Counted from the first letter of the stretch, positions 1 to 11,010 are shown. The stretch is DNA of 64,000 nucleotides from Hahella ganghwensis DSM 17046 (GCF_000376785.1 NZ_AQXX01000141.1:1-64000), one strand, 5' to 3'. Notes: generated by a model from the letters alone, not told the origin. A program made the numbers and translations.

Positions 1-34
1 TCTCGCCCGGGCATTCATCCCGATGAGGCGCGCC

Positions 35-62
35 ATTTTACAGTGTTGATCGTTGTTGTCAA
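35..62 (-). promoter_or_regulatory. Sigma-70 promoter P2, leftward, stable-RNA type
   Basis: On the minus strand a perfect -35 box TTGACA (57-62) is separated by 16 nt from a -10 box TAAAAT (35-40), followed at once by the GC-rich discriminator GGCGCGCC. A GC-rich discriminator is the hallmark of growth-rate and ppGpp controlled promoters of rRNA and tRNA operons. It reads left off the window and has no coding target inside it. Together with the second promoter about 170 bp upstream it resembles the tandem P1-P2 arrangement of rrn operons. The RNA gene itself is not visible. Confidence 0.7.
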
Positions 63-204
63 ACTGTTTTTTAACTTCCTGTTTGGCGCTGACATTTTGA
101 ACTGAATCTCTCATTTTCAAACTGTCGCCTCATCCTTGAGCTCTGCGTCGCTGAGCCTTGTTTCTCACCCCTTCCGGGTGGGCTCCGCTGCAGAAGAGGT
201 GCGC

Positions 205-232
205 ATTATACGTCGCTTGCTCGACGTTGCAA
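205..232 (-). promoter_or_regulatory. Sigma-70 promoter P1 with A/T-rich upstream element, leftward
   Basis: On the minus strand TTGCAA (227-232), a 16 nt spacer and a perfect TATAAT (205-210) are followed by GCGCACC, a GC-rich discriminator. Immediately upstream, at about 243-290, lies an A/T-rich block with several A and T runs, positioned like an UP element. It overlaps the 3' end of msrQ. The 160 nt between this promoter and P2 hold no ORF with coding signal. The likely target is an rRNA or tRNA operon left of the window (inference). Confidence 0.7.
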
Positions 233-282
233 CCCCTTTCTTCAGAAAAATCCAAAATAATATATTTTGGTCAAAAAGCGCT

Positions 283-927
283 CTAATAAAGGCGATAGGC
301 ACCTTCACTGCCAAGCCTCTTTTTATAGTATCTCCAGTAAAGGCGAATTCCGAGTAGGACCAGCAAAATTGAAGCATAGAAAACCGGCTGCGTGTAATCG
401 GCCCTTGTCAGCCAGAAATAGTGAACGACAGCCAATACACCTATTACGTATATGCTTTTATGTAACAGTTTCCATTTCTTGCCAAGCCTTCTGACCATTG
501 CCTTAGGGGATGTTACGGCCAACAATGTCATCAAGATAAACGCCATCATTCCTACCGCGATATAAGGCCTCTTGACTACCTCCTCCAGAAAAATGGAAAC
601 ATCAAGTACCAATAGGAAACCGCTCAACACATGCAGCACCGCATAAAACCAGGCATACAGCCCAATCATCCGTCTGTGTTGGACTAGCCACCGCCACTTT
701 AATAATCTGTTCAGTGGGGTTACTGCAAGACACACCAAAAGAGTAATCAATGACCACAGGCCATTAAACCGAGTAATGGCCTCTCCAGGATCTGGTCCGA
801 GGCCACGAGTCAAAATCTGAAACAACAGAAAGCAAAATGGCAGCAAACCTGCCAGAAAGAACCCCCACCAACGGATCAGCTTCACAGTATCGCCATTTCC
901 GGCCATCAGATTACCTTTATACAACAT
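283..927 (-). CDS. msrQ: MsrQ, haem-binding membrane subunit of periplasmic methionine sulfoxide reductase
   Basis: Integral membrane b-type cytochrome (YedZ family) that passes electrons from the quinone pool or a flavin reductase to MsrP, which repairs oxidised methionine in periplasmic proteins. The 214 residues form about six hydrophobic helices with conserved haem-ligand histidines (RRMIGLYAW...VLH near residues 85-100, and KSIYVIGVLAVVHY further on), typical of the ferric reductase-like fold. The ATG at 927 overlaps the msrP stop as TAATG, suggesting coupling. A second ATG at 906 has a better ribosome binding site (AAAGG, about 7 nt upstream) and gives a 207-residue protein, so the start is open. 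Its 3' end overlaps the A/T-rich element of the leftward promoter. Confidence 0.93.
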   Translation of the reverse strand: MLYKGNLMAGNGDTVKLIRWWGFFLAGLLPFCFLLFQILTRGLGPDPGEAITRFNGLWSLITLLVCLAVTPLNRLLKWRWLVQHRRMIGLYAWFYAVLHVLSGFLLVLDVSIFLEEVVKRPYIAVGMMAFILMTLLAVTSPKAMVRRLGKKWKLLHKSIYVIGVLAVVHYFWLTRADYTQPVFYASILLVLLGIRLYWRYYKKRLGSEGAYRLY

Positions 928-1928
928 TAATAGTTAGCCTGTAGATCCATTCCTGAGTAAAGGCTTGCAACTTGTTCAGCATAGCCATTAAACATCTGTG
1001 TCTCGATGCGTTTTGGCCCGAATAAACCACCAGGCAAACGCCGCTCACTCTTCTGGCTCCATCGAGGATGATCGACCTTAGGATTAACATTGGCGTAAAA
1101 GCCATATTCATTAGGCGCGATATTATTCCAGGTGGTGTAAGGCTCCTCTTCTACAAATCTGATAGCGACTATCGACTTGATACTTTTAAACCCATACTTC
1201 CAGGGCACAACCAAACGTATAGGCGCTCCATTCTGGTTAGGAAGAATCTTTCCATAAAGCCCCACAGCCGCCAGAGTTAACGGGTGCATAGCCTCATCGA
1301 TTCGCAATCCTTCTCGATACGGCCAGTCGATGCTCGAGAATAGAGATTTCTGGCCTGGCATCTGCTCTGGCCTGACAACAGTTTCAAAGGCAACATATTT
1401 GGCGTTCATCGTAGGCTCAAACCTCTTGAGCAGAGATGCCAGTGGAATGCCAACCCAGGGAATTACCATCGACCAAGCCTCTACACATCTCAATCGATAG
1501 ATACGCTCTTCTAGTTGAGACTCTTTCACTAGGTCTTCTAAATGATAAGTTCCTGGCTTATGACAGGCTCCTTCGACTTTGATAGCCCATGGCTGAATTT
1601 CAAACTGCTCGGAGTTTTCGTATGGATCGGATTTACTGGTACCGAACTCATAGAAATTGTTGTATTCGAGAACATCGTCAAACGGTGTTTTCTCTTCGGA
1701 AGTTGAGAAAGGGCTTTTTCTTGCGGCAGCAATCTGAGCTTCAATCTTACGAACCCATACTTGGCGCGAAGCATTTTCTCGTGCAAGCACACCTTGAGAA
1801 AGAAGTGCAGGCGCTGCACCGGCCGCCACTACGGCCGCAGTAGACCGCATAAACTGTCGTCGGGACAGGTACACTTTTTCGTCGGTAATGTCAGAAGGGC
1901 GTATATCCAGGGGTTGTTTTATCAGCAT
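927..1928 (-). CDS. msrP: MsrP, molybdopterin catalytic subunit of periplasmic methionine sulfoxide reductase
   Basis: Soluble periplasmic molybdoenzyme (YedY, sulfite oxidase fold) that reduces both diastereomers of protein methionine sulfoxide with electrons from MsrQ. A twin-arginine signal SRRQFMR lies at residues 22-28, followed by a hydrophobic Ala-rich h-region, so it is exported folded by Tat. The Mo-ligand cysteine is in the [10 protein letters not shown] motif (Cys148). Length 333 matches the family. ATG at 1928 has AAGG about 9 nt upstream. It is followed directly by msrQ with overlapping stop and start codons, the usual msrPQ operon. No regulatory hypochlorite-sensing two-component genes lie beside it here. 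Confidence 0.95.
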   Translation of the reverse strand: MLIKQPLDIRPSDITDEKVYLSRRQFMRSTAAVVAAGAAPALLSQGVLARENASRQVWVRKIEAQIAAARKSPFSTSEEKTPFDDVLEYNNFYEFGTSKSDPYENSEQFEIQPWAIKVEGACHKPGTYHLEDLVKESQLEERIYRLRCVEAWSMVIPWVGIPLASLLKRFEPTMNAKYVAFETVVRPEQMPGQKSLFSSIDWPYREGLRIDEAMHPLTLAAVGLYGKILPNQNGAPIRLVVPWKYGFKSIKSIVAIRFVEEEPYTTWNNIAPNEYGFYANVNPKVDHPRWSQKSERRLPGGLFGPKRIETQMFNGYAEQVASLYSGMDLQANY

Positions 1929-2063
1929 CTTGTGGGCCTTTATTCGTACTCTCTAAAAGACGTATACGAGAATTGGACAGCAAGACGTGCAAATAATTCA
2001 ATGAAGAGCCAATTATCAGCCCCATACCATTTGGCCGATGGAAAGAAACCAAACTTGAAAGTT

Positions 2064-2096
2064 AAAAATGACCGGCAGTCGATACCGGTCATTTTT
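2064..2096 (-). terminator. Intrinsic terminator downstream of pssA
   Basis: A perfect 12-bp inverted repeat (AAAAATGACCGG 2064-2075 / CCGGTCATTTTT 2085-2096) with a 9 nt loop. Reading leftward it ends in a T run, 28 nt past the pssA stop. The A/T flanks make it potentially bidirectional. It separates pssA from msrPQ. Confidence 0.88.
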
Positions 2097-2123
2097 CAAT
2101 CTGATGACCTTTAGTCACCAAAC

Positions 2124-2993
2124 CTAGTGATTTGCAGTTGGCGGTTCCTGAGGAGGGGCTGTCTGGTTTTTCCTTTTCTTATTCCACCTCTGAACCGAGA
2201 GAAATGGTCCGGACAATGTGTAGATCAGGAACCCGGCCAACAAAACCTGCGCAGGGGCAGTAGCAATCACAGCATATATCAGTACAACAATCAGAATCGC
2301 AACGAAAGGAACCCGTCCTTTTAGATCCAACTCTTTAAAACTGTGGAAAAGAATATTACTAACCATGAGTACACCAGCTCCAGCCACTACAATAACCGCA
2401 CCATAGGCGAGCAACAGATTCACTTCGAACTCATGAAAACTCCAAACCGTCCCAGCAACCACAGCGGCGGCGGAAGGACTCGGCAATCCAACAAAGAAAC
2501 GCTTGTCTACTGATCCTATCTGAGTATTAAAACGAGCCAAACGCAGAGCCGCACCGGCCACATAAATAAAAGCCGCTACCCATCCCAGCTTACCCAAATC
2601 GGACAGTGCCCAGGTAAAAGCAACCAAAGCAGGCGCAACCCCAAAAGACACCATGTCTGCCAGGGAGTCATATTCAGCCCCAAAGGCACTTTGGGTATTG
2701 GTCATACGGGCAACGCGACCATCGAGACCATCGAGAATCATTGACACAAATATGGCGATGGAAGCATTCTCAAAATGCCCGTTCATTGCAGCCACAATAG
2801 CGTAAAAGCCTGAGAACAGAGCTCCAGTCGTAAAAAGGTTCGGCAGCAGATACACCCCCCTCCGGCGAACTTTTGCGCCCTCCACCACTTCTTCCTCTAC
2901 CACTTCAGCCCCCATAAAACCTTCATCCTGACTACTTTCGCAGGAAGTCTGGGGCTTGTTTGCCGGTGTAAGCTTGTGATCCTTATCAGTCAT
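2124..2993 (-). CDS. pssA: CDP-diacylglycerol--serine O-phosphatidyltransferase
   Basis: Makes phosphatidylserine, the precursor of phosphatidylethanolamine, from CDP-diacylglycerol and serine at the inner membrane. The CDP-alcohol phosphotransferase signature is visible: DGLDGRVAR at residues 88-96, then GAEYDSLAD at 105-113, with the metal-binding Asp residues in place. About seven to eight hydrophobic segments follow. It is the membrane (type II) form, not the soluble phospholipase D-like enzyme of E. coli. The first 42 or so residues are a hydrophilic, acidic extension. At 289 residues it is slightly long. The gene lies between pssA's own terminator and ilvC, an arrangement (ilvC-pssA) seen in pseudomonads and relatives. 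Confidence 0.93.
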   Translation of the reverse strand: MTDKDHKLTPANKPQTSCESSQDEGFMGAEVVEEEVVEGAKVRRRGVYLLPNLFTTGALFSGFYAIVAAMNGHFENASIAIFVSMILDGLDGRVARMTNTQSAFGAEYDSLADMVSFGVAPALVAFTWALSDLGKLGWVAAFIYVAGAALRLARFNTQIGSVDKRFFVGLPSPSAAAVVAGTVWSFHEFEVNLLLAYGAVIVVAGAGVLMVSNILFHSFKELDLKGRVPFVAILIVVLIYAVIATAPAQVLLAGFLIYTLSGPFLSVQRWNKKRKNQTAPPQEPPTANH

Positions 2994-3065
2994 GCAAATC
3001 TCTTATCAGCTATAAAAGTGTTTTAGAGCCCTAATATACAAAACACAGGACAGGTTCGCACACAT

Positions 3066-3095
3066 AAAAAAACGCGGCCTATGCCGCGTTTTTTT
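3066..3095 (-). terminator. Intrinsic terminator downstream of ilvC
   Basis: Inverted repeat AAAAAAACGCGGC (3066-3078) / GCCGCGTTTTTTT (3083-3095) with a 4 nt loop. Leftward it ends in seven T, 16 nt after the ilvC stop codon. Confidence 0.93.
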
Positions 3096-3111
3096 AAACT
3101 ACAATGAACTC

Positions 3112-4137
<1,026 letters not shown>

Positions 4138-4227
4138 CTATATCAATTGCGCTCTGCGCTCTTTTAACTCATTAATCTGATTCAGATCGTTCTATATTCT
4201 TAACGGTATTTCGGCGGCAACCTGTCC

Positions 4228-4719
4228 CTATAGCGACAAAGTCTTTTCACCACGAGCAATTCCGGACACACCACTACGTACCACTTCCAGCACACCGCTA
4301 CGCCCGACAGCCTGGATAAACGCATCCAGTTTATCGCTTTCACCGGTTAGCTGGACGGTATATACCGAACTGGTTACGTCCACTATCTGCCCCCTGAAGA
4401 TATCCACTGTACGCTTGATTTCAGCGCGTTGAGCTCCCGTTGCCTTCAGCTTGATCAACATGAGCTCCCGCTCGACATGGGCCCCTTCCGTCAGATCCAC
4501 AACCTTGACAACCTCTACCAGCTTATTCAGCTGCTTGGTAATCTGCTCGATCACACGGTCAGAACCTATGGTTGTAACCGTCAATCTGGATAGAGTGTTG
4601 TCTTCGGTGGCCGCTACAGTCAGTGTTTCAATGTTGTAGTTACGCTGGGAAAACAGACCGACAACGCGAGACAGTGCACCGGGCTCGTTCTCAAGTAACA
4701 TGGAGATAATACGACGCAT
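4228..4719 (-). CDS. ilvH: Acetolactate synthase small (regulatory) subunit
   Basis: Regulatory subunit of acetohydroxyacid synthase III type. It has an N-terminal ACT domain beginning with the characteristic RRIISMLLENEPGALSRV, followed by a second ACT-like C-terminal half. It binds valine and confers feedback inhibition on IlvI. Start at ATG 4719 gives the normal 163 residues. A longer reading frame starting at 4752 overlaps ilvI and lacks support. Only 5 nt separate it from the ilvI stop, so translation is probably coupled. Confidence 0.95.
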   Translation of the reverse strand: MRRIISMLLENEPGALSRVVGLFSQRNYNIETLTVAATEDNTLSRLTVTTIGSDRVIEQITKQLNKLVEVVKVVDLTEGAHVERELMLIKLKATGAQRAEIKRTVDIFRGQIVDVTSSVYTVQLTGESDKLDAFIQAVGRSGVLEVVRSGVSGIARGEKTLSL

Positions 4720-4724
4720 GATAC

Positions 4725-6452
4725 TTACACCCTCTCCGTCTTGCTGAGCCACATATCTTTCATTGCACCTCTTGCTACCTGCATGGGGTACACATGCTCA
4801 TGCGGATCCACATAAATATCGATAAACACCAGCTTGTCCTTCATCGCGAATGCCTTTTTAAGGCCTTCTTCAAGCTCCTCTGGCTTACGGATAGTGATTC
4901 CCTCATGCCCATAAGCCCGGGCCAGCGCCATAAAGTCAGGCAGCGACTGCATATAGGATTGCGAGTGACGAGCCTCGTAGTTCATGTCCTGCCACTGTCG
5001 CACCATTCCCAAAGACTGGTTATTCAGATTGACAATTTTCAACGGCAGATCGTATTGCTTACAGGTTGAAAGCTCTTGGATATTCATTTGAATACTGCCC
5101 TCACCTGTGACACACACCACTTCCTCTTCAGGAAAGTTCAGCTTGATCCCCATCGCAGCTGGCAGCCCGAATCCCATGGTTCCAAGTCCACCAGAATTGA
5201 TCCAATGATTGGGCTTCTCAAATTTATAGTATTGAGCAGTGAACATCTGGTGCTGACCCACATCTGATGTGACATAGGCATTACCTTTGGTGACCTTACA
5301 CAGCATCTCAATAGCCTGTTGCGGCTTAATCAATTCACTGTCGTCAGTGCGATAGCGGCCACCATGATAGGCACGCCACTCATCAATCTGCTTCCACCAG
5401 GCTTTCAGGGCACCTGCGTCTGATTTCTCTTCGCTCTCCTTGGCGATCCCAATCATATCTTTCAAAACAGATGCGGCCGGACCCACGATAGGAACGTCGG
5501 CCTGTATCGTCTTGGAAATGGAGGCAGGATCTATATCGATGTGGACAATCCTTGCCCCCGGACAAAACTTGTCAGTGGCGTTGGTCACACGATCATCGAA
5601 TCGAGCGCCAACAGCCAGAATCAAGTCACTATGATGCATTGCCATATTAGATTCATAGCTACCATGCATTCCCAGCCAGCCAAGGCTCTGACGATCACTG
5701 GCCGGATAACACCCGATCCCCATCAAAGTTGTCGTCACAGGAAAGTTTAGGTGGTGCGCCAGATCAATCAGTTCCCTGGACGCATCTCCCATTACCACAC
5801 CACCTCCGGCGTAGATAATCGGGCGCTTGGCGGCCATCATCATGTCCACTGCTTTCTTGATTTGTCCAGCATGGCCACGGGAAGGAGGCGTGTATGAGCG
5901 CATCTTCACTTTCTTAGGGAAGACGTATTCGTATCGCTCATTGGGAGTCGTCATGTCTTTAGGAATGTCCACCACGACTGGACCTGGTCGCCCCGTTTGG
6001 GCCAAATAGAAGGCTTTCTTCAGAATTTCAGGTATTTCACGTGGATGACGAACACTCAGGTTGTGTTTCACCACAGGACGGGAGACCCCCATCATGTCAG
6101 TTTCCTGAAACGCATCTTCCCCTATAAGCGTTGAGGCAACCTGACCACAGAGCACAACCATCGGGATGGAGTCCATGTAGGCTGTAGCGATACCTGTGAT
6201 GGTGTTGGTCGCGCCAGGTCCGGATGTTACGAGAACCACCCCGGGCTTGCCGGTGGCACGTGCATAACCGTCAGCCATGTGAGTGGCTGCTTGTTCATGA
6301 CGAACCAGGATGTGTTTTACTTTGTTTTGACGGAATAATGCATCATATATGTGCAGGGCCGCTCCGCCGGGGTATCCGTAGATATTTTCAATCCCCTCGT
6401 CTTGCAGAAAGCGCACGATCATATCGGCGCCAGATAGCATTTCTGCGCTCAC
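4725..6452 (-). CDS. ilvI: Acetolactate synthase large (catalytic) subunit
   Basis: ThDP, FAD and Mg dependent enzyme joining two pyruvates, or pyruvate and 2-oxobutyrate. Domains in order: N-terminal ThDP-binding domain with catalytic Glu53 in [17 protein letters not shown]; a central FAD-type domain; a C-terminal ThDP domain with [14 protein letters not shown] through [14 protein letters not shown], the GDG...NN cofactor motif in which the usual Asp is Glu (GEG). Length 575 is typical. The start is GTG at 6452 with GAGGAA just upstream; the next ATG (6440) lies too far from that site. First gene of the ilvIH-ilvC cluster. Confidence 0.96.
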   Translation of the reverse strand: MSAEMLSGADMIVRFLQDEGIENIYGYPGGAALHIYDALFRQNKVKHILVRHEQAATHMADGYARATGKPGVVLVTSGPGATNTITGIATAYMDSIPMVVLCGQVASTLIGEDAFQETDMMGVSRPVVKHNLSVRHPREIPEILKKAFYLAQTGRPGPVVVDIPKDMTTPNERYEYVFPKKVKMRSYTPPSRGHAGQIKKAVDMMMAAKRPIIYAGGGVVMGDASRELIDLAHHLNFPVTTTLMGIGCYPASDRQSLGWLGMHGSYESNMAMHHSDLILAVGARFDDRVTNATDKFCPGARIVHIDIDPASISKTIQADVPIVGPAASVLKDMIGIAKESEEKSDAGALKAWWKQIDEWRAYHGGRYRTDDSELIKPQQAIEMLCKVTKGNAYVTSDVGQHQMFTAQYYKFEKPNHWINSGGLGTMGFGLPAAMGIKLNFPEEEVVCVTGEGSIQMNIQELSTCKQYDLPLKIVNLNNQSLGMVRQWQDMNYEARHSQSYMQSLPDFMALARAYGHEGITIRKPEELEEGLKKAFAMKDKLVFIDIYVDPHEHVYPMQVARGAMKDMWLSKTERV

Positions 6453-6987
6453 AATTTCCTCTCTTTATACGTACCTGTACGCACGCATTTAACGGCTGGT
6501 TGCTGATCTGTTTGCAACAACCCAGTCGCTGTAAAATGTCATACAGCTCATATGGTTACTGCGGATACTGCCACACTAGCTAGTCATCTTGAGAGGTTAT
6601 CTCTAGATTTGCTCACACGCGTCTGTTTGACACGACTACTTTGACGATTACGCCCGGGTATTGGTAATCAGAAACTTTGATTTTTTCGTGTGGTCCGAGC
6701 GGAAACTGGCATTTCCGGTGTCGCCTCTCAGGCCCCTCCGCTCAAGCAATCGCCAATTCTGACATCCCAGCCAGAACTGTCAATAGTTAAAGCACTTTAA
6801 TGCCTTTACCGAAGAGCCACTTTCTACTATCTTTGGTTTAAACAACCGGCGCCGGAAACCATATACAAACAACCTGTCACCTCTATCGTCATTTCCACGG
6901 TAGCGGCCGTTGACATATGGACCGCGCCCGCCTCTCGTCAAAAAGGATGATGCAGGCTATTTCAGCAGTTTGGAGAACTTTATACCT
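6453..6987. other. Intergenic region between divergent ilvI and the DUF4124 gene
   Basis: 535 nt without a convincing gene. It must hold the ilvIHC promoter and leader (leftward) and the promoter of the DUF4124 gene (rightward). I see a nested hairpin region at 6697-6743 (GAGCGGA / TCCGCTC enclosing GGAAACTGGCATTTCC), not followed by a T run. On the leftward strand a short ORF (about 20 codons starting near 6554) has two Val codons but no run of Ile, Leu or Val codons, so classical attenuation is not supported. No confident -10/-35 pair was found. Confidence 0.4.
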
Positions 6988-7425
6988 ATGCGCACCACGA
7001 TTTCAGCTCTTGTGCTCTTGGGCATGTGCTTACCCGCCTACTCTGCCGGCGTTTACAAGTGGACAGATGAAAATGGCGTGATTCACTATTCCGACCAGAA
7101 GCCCGGTGACAAGAGCACCACACAATTGAATGTCCAGACGGGCAAGTCTTCAGGTACTCGCCAAAGCGTTGAGCAGCAGGCCCAACAGCTCAACGAGCAA
7201 CAGGAGCTTGATCGAATCAAGCAGCAACAGGCAGAGGAACAAGCTGCTGCCGACAAAATCCAAGAGGAAAGATGCCACGCCGCCAAAACGAATATGGAAA
7301 CACTGACCAAGAGAGCACGCATCCGAATTAAAGAAGAGGGTGGCGAAGAGAGGTACCTCACACCAGAGGAAATATTGGAAAGAAGAAAGAAAAACCAGTC
7401 CATACTGGATGAAGAATGCCAGTAG
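6988..7425 (+). CDS. DUF4124 domain secreted protein
   Basis: 145-residue protein with an N-terminal signal peptide (MRTTISALVLLGMCLPAYSA, cleavage about residue 20) followed at once by the DUF4124 core GVYKWTDENGVIHYSDQ. This short beta domain is common in periplasmic proteins of gammaproteobacteria and of unknown function. The rest is a Gln/Glu-rich, coiled-coil like stretch (about residues 55-100) and a charged tail RYLTPEEILERRKK. Two cysteines in the tail could form a disulfide. The start is the ATG at 6988 because the signal peptide begins there; the longer frame from 6910 adds a non-signal leader. GGAG lies about 12 nt upstream. Single gene, convergent with clpB. Confidence 0.85.
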   Translation: MRTTISALVLLGMCLPAYSAGVYKWTDENGVIHYSDQKPGDKSTTQLNVQTGKSSGTRQSVEQQAQQLNEQQELDRIKQQQAEEQAAADKIQEERCHAAKTNMETLTKRARIRIKEEGGEERYLTPEEILERRKKNQSILDEECQ

Positions 7426-7440
7426 GCAAAAACAGCAAAT

Positions 7441-7465
7441 AAAAAGGGGCTAATAGCCCCTTTTT
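7441..7465. terminator. Bidirectional intrinsic terminator between DUF4124 gene and clpB
   Basis: Perfect 10-bp stem AAAAAGGGGC / GCCCCTTTTT with a 5 nt loop TAATA. It has T runs on both strands and lies 15 nt after the DUF4124 stop and 18 nt after the clpB stop, so it can serve both convergent genes. Confidence 0.92.
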
Positions 7466-7483
7466 ATTACTCGCAAACAGTAT

Positions 7484-10060
7484 TTAGATACTAAACGCCA
7501 GTTGACCGTTTACTATCTCTCCTTTAATTCGATCACCTCTTTGGAACTTACCATTCAATATGGCCTGAGCCAGAGGATTTTCCACTTTTTGCTGAATTGC
7601 TCTCTTCAATGGACGAGCTCCATAGATCGGATCGAATCCGGCTTCTGCAAGCGTAGCCATAGCCTCTTCACTGATCTCAACCTCTAGCTCCTGTTCAGCC
7701 AGACGCTTGTTGAGAATATCCAACTGGAACTGCGCAATTCCCTTGATCTGCTCAGCCGACAACGGATGGAATACCACCACCTCATCAATCCTGTTTACAA
7801 ACTCCGGACGGAAATGCCGTGCCACGACTTCCAACACAGCATCCTTGATTTCCCCATAGTTCTCATCTGTTCCACCAAGAGTTTGAATCAAGTCTGATCC
7901 CAGGTTTGATGTCATGACAATCACGGTATTACGGAAATCGACAGTCCGCCCCTGGCCATCAGTCAGCCTTCCATCCTCCAGCACCTGAAGCAGAATATTA
8001 AATACATCGGGGTGCGCCTTCTCCACTTCGTCCAGCAATAGAACAGAATAGGGCTTACGACGCACTGCTTCTGTCAGATAACCACCCTCTTCGTATCCTA
8101 CATACCCTGGAGGTGCTCCAATTAAACGGGCGACAGAATGCTTCTCCATAAATTCCGACATATCAATGCGGACCATTGCTTCTTCGGTATCAAACAGAAA
8201 GGAGGCCAGAGATTTACACAACTCTGTTTTCCCAACCCCTGTTGGTCCCAGAAACATAAATGATCCGTTCGGTCTGTTTGGATCACTCAGCCCAGCCCTG
8301 GAGCGTCGTACAGCGTTGGACACCGCCGTTACAGCCTCATCCTGGCCAATTACACGCTGATGCAACGCTTCTTCCATACGCAACAGCTTCTCACGCTCAC
8401 CCTCCAACATTTTGGAGACAGGAATCCCAGTCCATTTGGAAACAATTTCTGCGATTTCCTCTTCAGAAACCCGATTACGTAGCAACTTCATTTCAAGCAT
8501 CTCAGCCTGACTGGCCATATCCAGCTGCTTCTCCAGCTCCGGAATACGTCCATACTGCAATTCCGACATACGAGTCAGATCTCCCTGCCGACGGGCATTT
8601 TCAAGATCTACTCGTGCCTGCTTCAGCTGACTCTTGATTTGCTGGGTCCCCTGCAATGCAGCTTTCTCTGAATTCCATACCTCATCAAGGTCGGCAAACT
8701 CCTTCTCCAGTTCTGCGATCTGGCTATTCAATTCATCCAGACTTTTTTTGGAGGCGGCATCTTTCTCTTTCTTCAGCGCCTCTCTCTGCATTTTCAGCTG
8801 AATCAATCGTCTTTCCAATCGATCCAATGGTTCAGGCTTGGAATCGATTTCCATACGAATCTGACTGGCAGCTTCATCCACCAGATCTATCGCCTTATCG
8901 GGTAATTGTCGATCAGTGATGTAACGGTGAGACAATTTAGCCGCCGCGATAATTGCGCTATCGGTAATTTCTACCCCATGATGAACTTCATAGCGTTCTT
9001 TCAAACCACGTAGAATGGCAATGGTGTCCTCAACATTGGGTTCATCCACCAGCACTTTCTGGAACCGACGCTCAAGAGCCGCATCTTTTTCTATAAACTC
9101 TCGATACTCATCCAGTGTGGTTGCCCCGACACAATGCAGCTCACCTCGCGCCAGAGCAGGCTTAAGCATATTGCCCGCATCCATGGCACCGTCTGCCTTA
9201 CCGGCACCCACCATCGTGTGTAGCTCATCTATAAACAGAATGACCTGTCCTTCCTGCTTCGCCAGTTCATTCAGCACACCTTTCAGGCGTTCCTCAAACT
9301 CACCACGGAATTTAGCGCCGGCTATCAAAGCCCCCATATCCAGAGAAAGCACCCGTTTGTCTTTCAAACCTTCAGGAACTTCCCCATCCACGATACGCTG
9401 AGCCAACCCCTCCACAATTGCAGTTTTACCCACTCCAGGCTCGCCGATCAAAACCGGGTTATTCTTGCGACGGCGTTGCAAAACCTGAATAGTGCGACGA
9501 ATTTCATCATCACGCCCAATCACTGGATCCAACTTGCCTTCCTGAGCTCTCGCAGTCAGGTCGATAGTAAATCGTTCCAGAGCCTGCCGATTCTCTTCGG
9601 CAGACGGATCAGAGACTTTTTCGCCACCGCGCATGGCTTCAATCGCTTGCTCCAAGGCTTGTTTGTTACCGCCGCATTCCTTCAATATCTGGCCCAGGAC
9701 GCCACGATCATCCATGGCGGCCAGCAAAACCAGTTCACTCGTGATGTACTGGTCCTTTCTTTTCTGGGCCAGTTTGTCGGCCATATTCAGCAGCCGCCCC
9801 AATTCATTGGAGAGATGCACGTCAGCATCAGAACCCTGAACCTGAGGCAATTTGTCTATCTCTTCTGCCAGACGTGCGCGGAACTCTCCTACATTAACTT
9901 TCGCCTGTTGCAGCAATGGAGAAAGAGAACTTCCCGGCTGGTCCAGCATTGCCTGAATAAGATGAACCGGCTCAATAAAATTATGGTCGCGCCCCAGCGC
10001 CATAGACTGGGCTTCGGATATTGCCGTCTGTAAACGGCTGGTGAATTTGTCGAATCGCAT
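7484..10060 (-). CDS. clpB: ClpB disaggregase (AAA+ chaperone)
   Basis: ATP-driven hexameric disaggregase that works with DnaK to rescue aggregated proteins. Clp-N double repeat at residues 1-145; first AAA+ module with Walker A GEPGVGKT at 206-213; long coiled-coil middle domain (about 400-525) with the Glu/Leu-rich pattern that binds DnaK; second AAA+ module with GPTGVGKT near 605 and a Clp D2-small C-terminal domain. The 858 residues and motif positions match E. coli ClpB. ATG at 10060 has GAGG 8 nt upstream. An internal start for the short ClpB form was not examined. The gene is preceded by a heat-shock type promoter at 10129-10157. Confidence 0.98.
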   Translation of the reverse strand: MRFDKFTSRLQTAISEAQSMALGRDHNFIEPVHLIQAMLDQPGSSLSPLLQQAKVNVGEFRARLAEEIDKLPQVQGSDADVHLSNELGRLLNMADKLAQKRKDQYITSELVLLAAMDDRGVLGQILKECGGNKQALEQAIEAMRGGEKVSDPSAEENRQALERFTIDLTARAQEGKLDPVIGRDDEIRRTIQVLQRRRKNNPVLIGEPGVGKTAIVEGLAQRIVDGEVPEGLKDKRVLSLDMGALIAGAKFRGEFEERLKGVLNELAKQEGQVILFIDELHTMVGAGKADGAMDAGNMLKPALARGELHCVGATTLDEYREFIEKDAALERRFQKVLVDEPNVEDTIAILRGLKERYEVHHGVEITDSAIIAAAKLSHRYITDRQLPDKAIDLVDEAASQIRMEIDSKPEPLDRLERRLIQLKMQREALKKEKDAASKKSLDELNSQIAELEKEFADLDEVWNSEKAALQGTQQIKSQLKQARVDLENARRQGDLTRMSELQYGRIPELEKQLDMASQAEMLEMKLLRNRVSEEEIAEIVSKWTGIPVSKMLEGEREKLLRMEEALHQRVIGQDEAVTAVSNAVRRSRAGLSDPNRPNGSFMFLGPTGVGKTELCKSLASFLFDTEEAMVRIDMSEFMEKHSVARLIGAPPGYVGYEEGGYLTEAVRRKPYSVLLLDEVEKAHPDVFNILLQVLEDGRLTDGQGRTVDFRNTVIVMTSNLGSDLIQTLGGTDENYGEIKDAVLEVVARHFRPEFVNRIDEVVVFHPLSAEQIKGIAQFQLDILNKRLAEQELEVEISEEAMATLAEAGFDPIYGARPLKRAIQQKVENPLAQAILNGKFQRGDRIKGEIVNGQLAFSI

Positions 10061-10128
10061 AAACCGTCCCTCAAACTGTTCTGTCTCCCCTCAGGCGATG
10101 CAGAGGGTGTATTTTTGAATTAACCTAG

Positions 10129-10157
10129 ATGTGGGGCCGGACAGACAAAGCTTCAAG
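10129..10157 (-). promoter_or_regulatory. Sigma-32 (RpoH) type heat-shock promoter of clpB
   Basis: On the minus strand CTTGAA (10152-10157), a 15 nt spacer, then CCCCACAT (10129-10136). The sigma-32 consensus is CTTGAAA, 11-16 nt, CCCCATnT, so both boxes match closely. The promoter ends about 70 nt upstream of the clpB start codon. Confidence 0.82.
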
Positions 10158-10254
10158 TTTTATATGAGTATAGATGGGAGGGGTTAGACTATTTATTGAT
10201 CTGTCTCAAGTAATTTTCCGACTTCCCTGGTGACACCCTAGTCTATTGAATCTG

Positions 10255-11010
10255 CTAGTTTTTCCATATAAGCGTCGCCATTCTTCCAGTAACGCCGTCT
10301 CGGCGGTAAGAAAAAAAGCGGTCAGCATCAGAGAATGTACAGCACTGCCCTCCATAGACATTGGAAATACCGGCAGAATTCAAGGTCAGTCGAGCAAGAA
10401 GATAAATATCAGCAAACCATTTTCCTTTTTGGTGGGCTGAAGCAGTAAAAGCGTCTGCCATCTTAGCGTTTTTCTCTGCAAACACCTCCATGACCTCATC
10501 TCCCACTTCAAAAGCGTCTGGACCAATGGCCGGCCCCAACCAGACCACAACGCGATTCGGATCAGTAAAACATGACAAGGTATTTTCCAGCACTCCACCG
10601 GCTAATCCCCGCCACCCGGCATGAGCAACAGCCACCTCACTACCATCTATTGAAGCGAACAGAACCGGGAGGCAATCTGCCGTCATAATGCAACAGGCAA
10701 CACCTGATCTCGTGGTATAGGCCGCATCAGCCTCTATCTCATCAACGACCACCTGGTCCACATCAATCACCCGTGTACCATGTACCTGCTTTAGCCATTG
10801 AACAGAACCCGGGCTAAGCCCCACCTCACTGGCAAGCCTCTCCCGATTGAACTTCACAGCTTCAGAGTGATCTCCTACGTGACTTCCCAGATTGAAGCTC
10901 TGGTAGGGCGGTAAACTAATTCCGCCCTGACGCAGGGTCGATATAGCTTTTACCCCAGGAGGCTCCGGCCAGTCTGGTGTGATAAACAGCGGAAATTCGG
11001 TGGTTGTCAT
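10255..11010 (-). CDS. pgeF: PgeF/YfiH family purine nucleoside phosphorylase-like (peptidoglycan editing) protein
   Basis: 251-residue multicopper oxidase-fold protein (YfiH, formerly laccase domain protein). E. coli YfiH removes L-Ser mis-incorporated at position 2 of peptidoglycan stems; other members act on purine nucleosides. Seen: HGTRV, TADCLPV and VAHAGWRGLAGG, which hold the metal-binding His, Cys and His. The ATG at 11010 overlaps the rluD stop (ATGA) and has AGGAAGG upstream, so it is translationally coupled to rluD, the standard gammaproteobacterial arrangement. The 10 extra N-terminal residues of the longest frame overlap rluD and are not needed. Confidence 0.93.
   Translation of the reverse strand: MTTTEFPLFITPDWPEPPGVKAISTLRQGGISLPPYQSFNLGSHVGDHSEAVKFNRERLASEVGLSPGSVQWLKQVHGTRVIDVDQVVVDEIEADAAYTTRSGVACCIMTADCLPVLFASIDGSEVAVAHAGWRGLAGGVLENTLSCFTDPNRVVVWLGPAIGPDAFEVGDEVMEVFAEKNAKMADAFTASAHQKGKWFADIYLLARLTLNSAGISNVYGGQCCTFSDADRFFSYRRDGVTGRMATLIWKN

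Noticed and set aside
6500-6560. Possible leader peptide for attenuation of ilvIHC
   Set aside because: The short ORF has only two adjacent Val codons and no run of Ile/Leu/Val codons; the nearby hairpin has no T tract in the right orientation.
7086-7403. Cys/Ser-rich 105-codon minus-strand ORF opposite the DUF4124 gene
   Set aside because: It is the antisense shadow of the Gln/Glu-rich segment; the plus strand has a signal peptide and a known domain.
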